NCBI GenBank assembly: GCA_963823435.1
Contig: CAWGLN010000001.1
Span: 1,364,001-1,428,000, forward strand
Direction of reading: 5' to 3'
Source: CAKZML01 sp963823435
GTDB lineage: Bacteria > Pseudomonadota > Gammaproteobacteria > Steroidobacterales > BM003
DNA length: 64,000 nucleotides
The notes beneath the pieces were generated by a model that searched no databases, was not told the origin of the DNA, and saw nothing but the letters and a program-made list of their open reading frames with translations. Within the stretch, counting starts at the first letter, position 1. Every line of letters begins with the position of its first letter. Both the position numbers and the translations under genes were made by a program. Positions 62,446-64,000 of this stretch are shown in pieces.

Positions 62446-64000
62446 ATGAAACAAGGTTTGATCAAGAGGCTGCCCGCTCGCCTGGTACTGGGACTCGTTC
62501 TGTTCGGGGTGAGCATGCTCTCCCGAGCCGCGGAATCCACCTGGCCAGAAACCCTGGACAGGATTTCCAGCGGTGTGGTGTCCATCCAGATCGACGCCGT
62601 GCGGGCATTTGACACCGAGTGGAGCTTGTCCAGCCAGGCTACCGGCTTTGTGGTGGACTGGGAGCGTGGTCTCATCCTGACCAACCGGCATGTCGTGATG
62701 TCGGGTCCGGTGACCGCCCGGGCCGTGTTTCTTAACAACGAGGAGGTAGACCTGCTGCCGGTCTACCGCGACCCGGTGCATGATTTTGGCTTCTACCGCT
62801 TTGATCCTTCAGCCCTGCGTTTTATTCGCCCGCACGAGTTTTCCCTGCGTCCGGACAAGGTGCACCTTGGACGAGAGATACGGGTAATCGGCAATGATGC
62901 GGGTGAACAATTGTCCATCCTGGCGGGCACCATCGCCAAGTTGGACCGGCGCGCGCCGATGTACGGTCGCGGCAAATATAACGACTTCAATACCTTCTAC
63001 CTGCAGGCAGCATCCGGCACTTCCGGTGGGTCGTCCGGCTCGCCCGTGGTGGACATAGACGGCGATGTCCTGGCCCTGAATGCCGGTGCCAGCAGCGCGG
63101 CGGCCTCCAGCTTTTTCCTGCCACTGGACCGTGTGCGGCGGGCACTGGACCTGGTGCGCAATAACTTGCCGGTAGCGCGTGGGAGCTTGCAGACCGTGTT
63201 CCAGCAATTGCCCTATGACGAGCTACGCCGCCTGGGTTTGCAGCCGGCCACCGAGGAGCTTGCCCGCCGTGAGCACCCGGAGCAGATGGGATTGCTGGTG
63301 GTGGAACAGGTGACGCCGGGTGGACCGGCACAGGAGGTCCTGCAACCTGGCGACATATTGCTGCGAGTCAACGGCGAGTTGATCAGCAGTTTTGTTCCGC
63401 TGGAGGCGATACTCGATGAAAGCGTCGACCGGTCGATTACCCTGGAACTGCAACGCGGTGGCCTGACTCGTATTCACCGGGTTACGGTCCGGGACCTGCA
63501 CAGCATCACCCCCGACCGCTATATGGAAATATCCGATGCCGTCCTGCATGACCTGTCATATCAGCAGGCCCGGCATTTGAATATGCCGGTGACTGGCGTG
63601 TTCGTGGCCAACCCCGGTTACATGTTCGGCGGTGCCGGAATCCCGCGGGGCGCTGTCATCAACGGGATGGACGGGGAAGTGGTGGACAACCTGGATACGT
63701 TCCAGCGTCTGTTTGAGGGACACCTGGACGGCAGCCGTATCATGCTGCGTTTCTTTACTTTTGATAATCCGCAGACGGGTAATCTGCGTAGCGTGACTAT
63801 TGACCGGAGCTGGTATCCGGTCCGCATCTGCCGGCGTGACGATGCCCGGGGATTCTGGCCTTGCGAAGAACTGGCGCCCGTCGGGCGGGCCAGCCCTCCC
63901 GAACCGGCCAGTACGCGTTTTACGGCAAACGGCGATGCGCGCTTGCGCAAGATCGCCCCGTCCCTGGTGCTGGTGAATTTCGATATGCCGTATTCCATCT
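62446..64000 (+). CDS. Trypsin-like (S1C/DegP-type) periplasmic protease with PDZ domain, 5' part
   Basis: It starts at an ATG at 62446 and remains open to the window edge (518 codons). The N-terminus is a signal peptide (LVLGLVLFGVSMLSRA). The protease domain has His in ILTNRHVV, Asp in PVHDFGFYRF and Ser in SGTSGGSSGSPVV, a complete triad. A PDZ domain follows at about residues 245-345 (GLLVVEQVTPGGPAQEVLQ, GDILLRVNGE), then a second PDZ-like region (GVFVANPGYMF). More sequence is expected, since larger relatives of the Nma111 type have a second, degenerate protease domain. Likely role: quality control in the periplasm. Confidence 0.88.
   Translation, partial: MKQGLIKRLPARLVLGLVLFGVSMLSRAAESTWPETLDRISSGVVSIQIDAVRAFDTEWSLSSQATGFVVDWERGLILTNRHVVMSGPVTARAVFLNNEEVDLLPVYRDPVHDFGFYRFDPSALRFIRPHEFSLRPDKVHLGREIRVIGNDAGEQLSILAGTIAKLDRRAPMYGRGKYNDFNTFYLQAASGTSGGSSGSPVVDIDGDVLALNAGASSAAASSFFLPLDRVRRALDLVRNNLPVARGSLQTVFQQLPYDELRRLGLQPATEELARREHPEQMGLLVVEQVTPGGPAQEVLQPGDILLRVNGELISSFVPLEAILDESVDRSITLELQRGGLTRIHRVTVRDLHSITPDRYMEISDAVLHDLSYQQARHLNMPVTGVFVANPGYMFGGAGIPRGAVINGMDGEVVDNLDTFQRLFEGHLDGSRIMLRFFTFDNPQTGNLRSVTIDRSWYPVRICRRDDARGFWPCEELAPVGRASPPEPASTRFTANGDARLRKIAPSLVLVNFDMPYSI

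Overview
The window is bacterial chromosome from a non-enteric gammaproteobacterium of moderately high GC. The evidence is the gene content (Vfr-type CRP regulator, Coq7, split GcvPA/GcvPB, TldE/PmbA with DarP/YjgA) and a block that keeps the Escherichia coli order rpiA / fau / 6S RNA / zapA / ygfB / pepP / ubiH / ubiI / gcvTHP. The exact order or family cannot be fixed from the sequence. There are no rRNA genes, CRISPR arrays or intact insertion sequences.

Layout. 1-2734 (minus) is a bacteriocin/microcin-type export locus. It holds a 64-residue precursor with a double-glycine leader, an intrinsic terminator just after it, a small membrane protein that could be its immunity protein, an HlyD-type adaptor, and a C39-peptidase ABC exporter cut by the window edge. 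3169-16455 is mainly housekeeping: an AAA ATPase fused to an FHA domain, purE/purK, darP/pmbA, yihY, purC, djlA, rpe, vfr, coq7, a DUF481 outer-membrane protein, rplM/rpsI. 16479-17176 is tRNA-Gln(CUG) followed by about 182-bp tandem repeats that carry the tRNA 3' end and its terminator. 17573-21223 encodes two glycine-rich secreted proteins of unknown function. 21442-31239 holds yceH, a glyoxalase-fold protein, a serine hydrolase, a cold-shock gene with its promoter, a thioredoxin-like protein, a beta-barrel, a cardiolipin-synthase-like protein, an acyltransferase and a lipase-like protein. 31336-34813 is a nitric-oxide/denitrification module (FNR-type site, nnrS, sirB2-like, nirK fused to cytochrome c). 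34817-45411 holds peptidases, an amidohydrolase, lipoproteins including a rhombosortase-target type, a PlsC-like acyltransferase and a DUF2891 protein. 45602-61401 is the rpiA-to-gcv block with 6S RNA, a tandem glycine riboswitch and several copies of a 160-bp MITE-like repeat. 61503-64000 holds a PfkB kinase and the start of a trypsin-like periplasmic protease.

A feature that affects the whole annotation: more than twenty genes, including housekeeping genes such as rpe, coq7 and pepP, are split by one-base indels. Both halves keep full family similarity. Outside the glycine-rich region most events look like one extra base, often lengthening a short homopolymer. I read this as sequence error in a draft or long-read assembly rather than decay, and give full spans for such genes. 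Their translated ends should be treated with caution.
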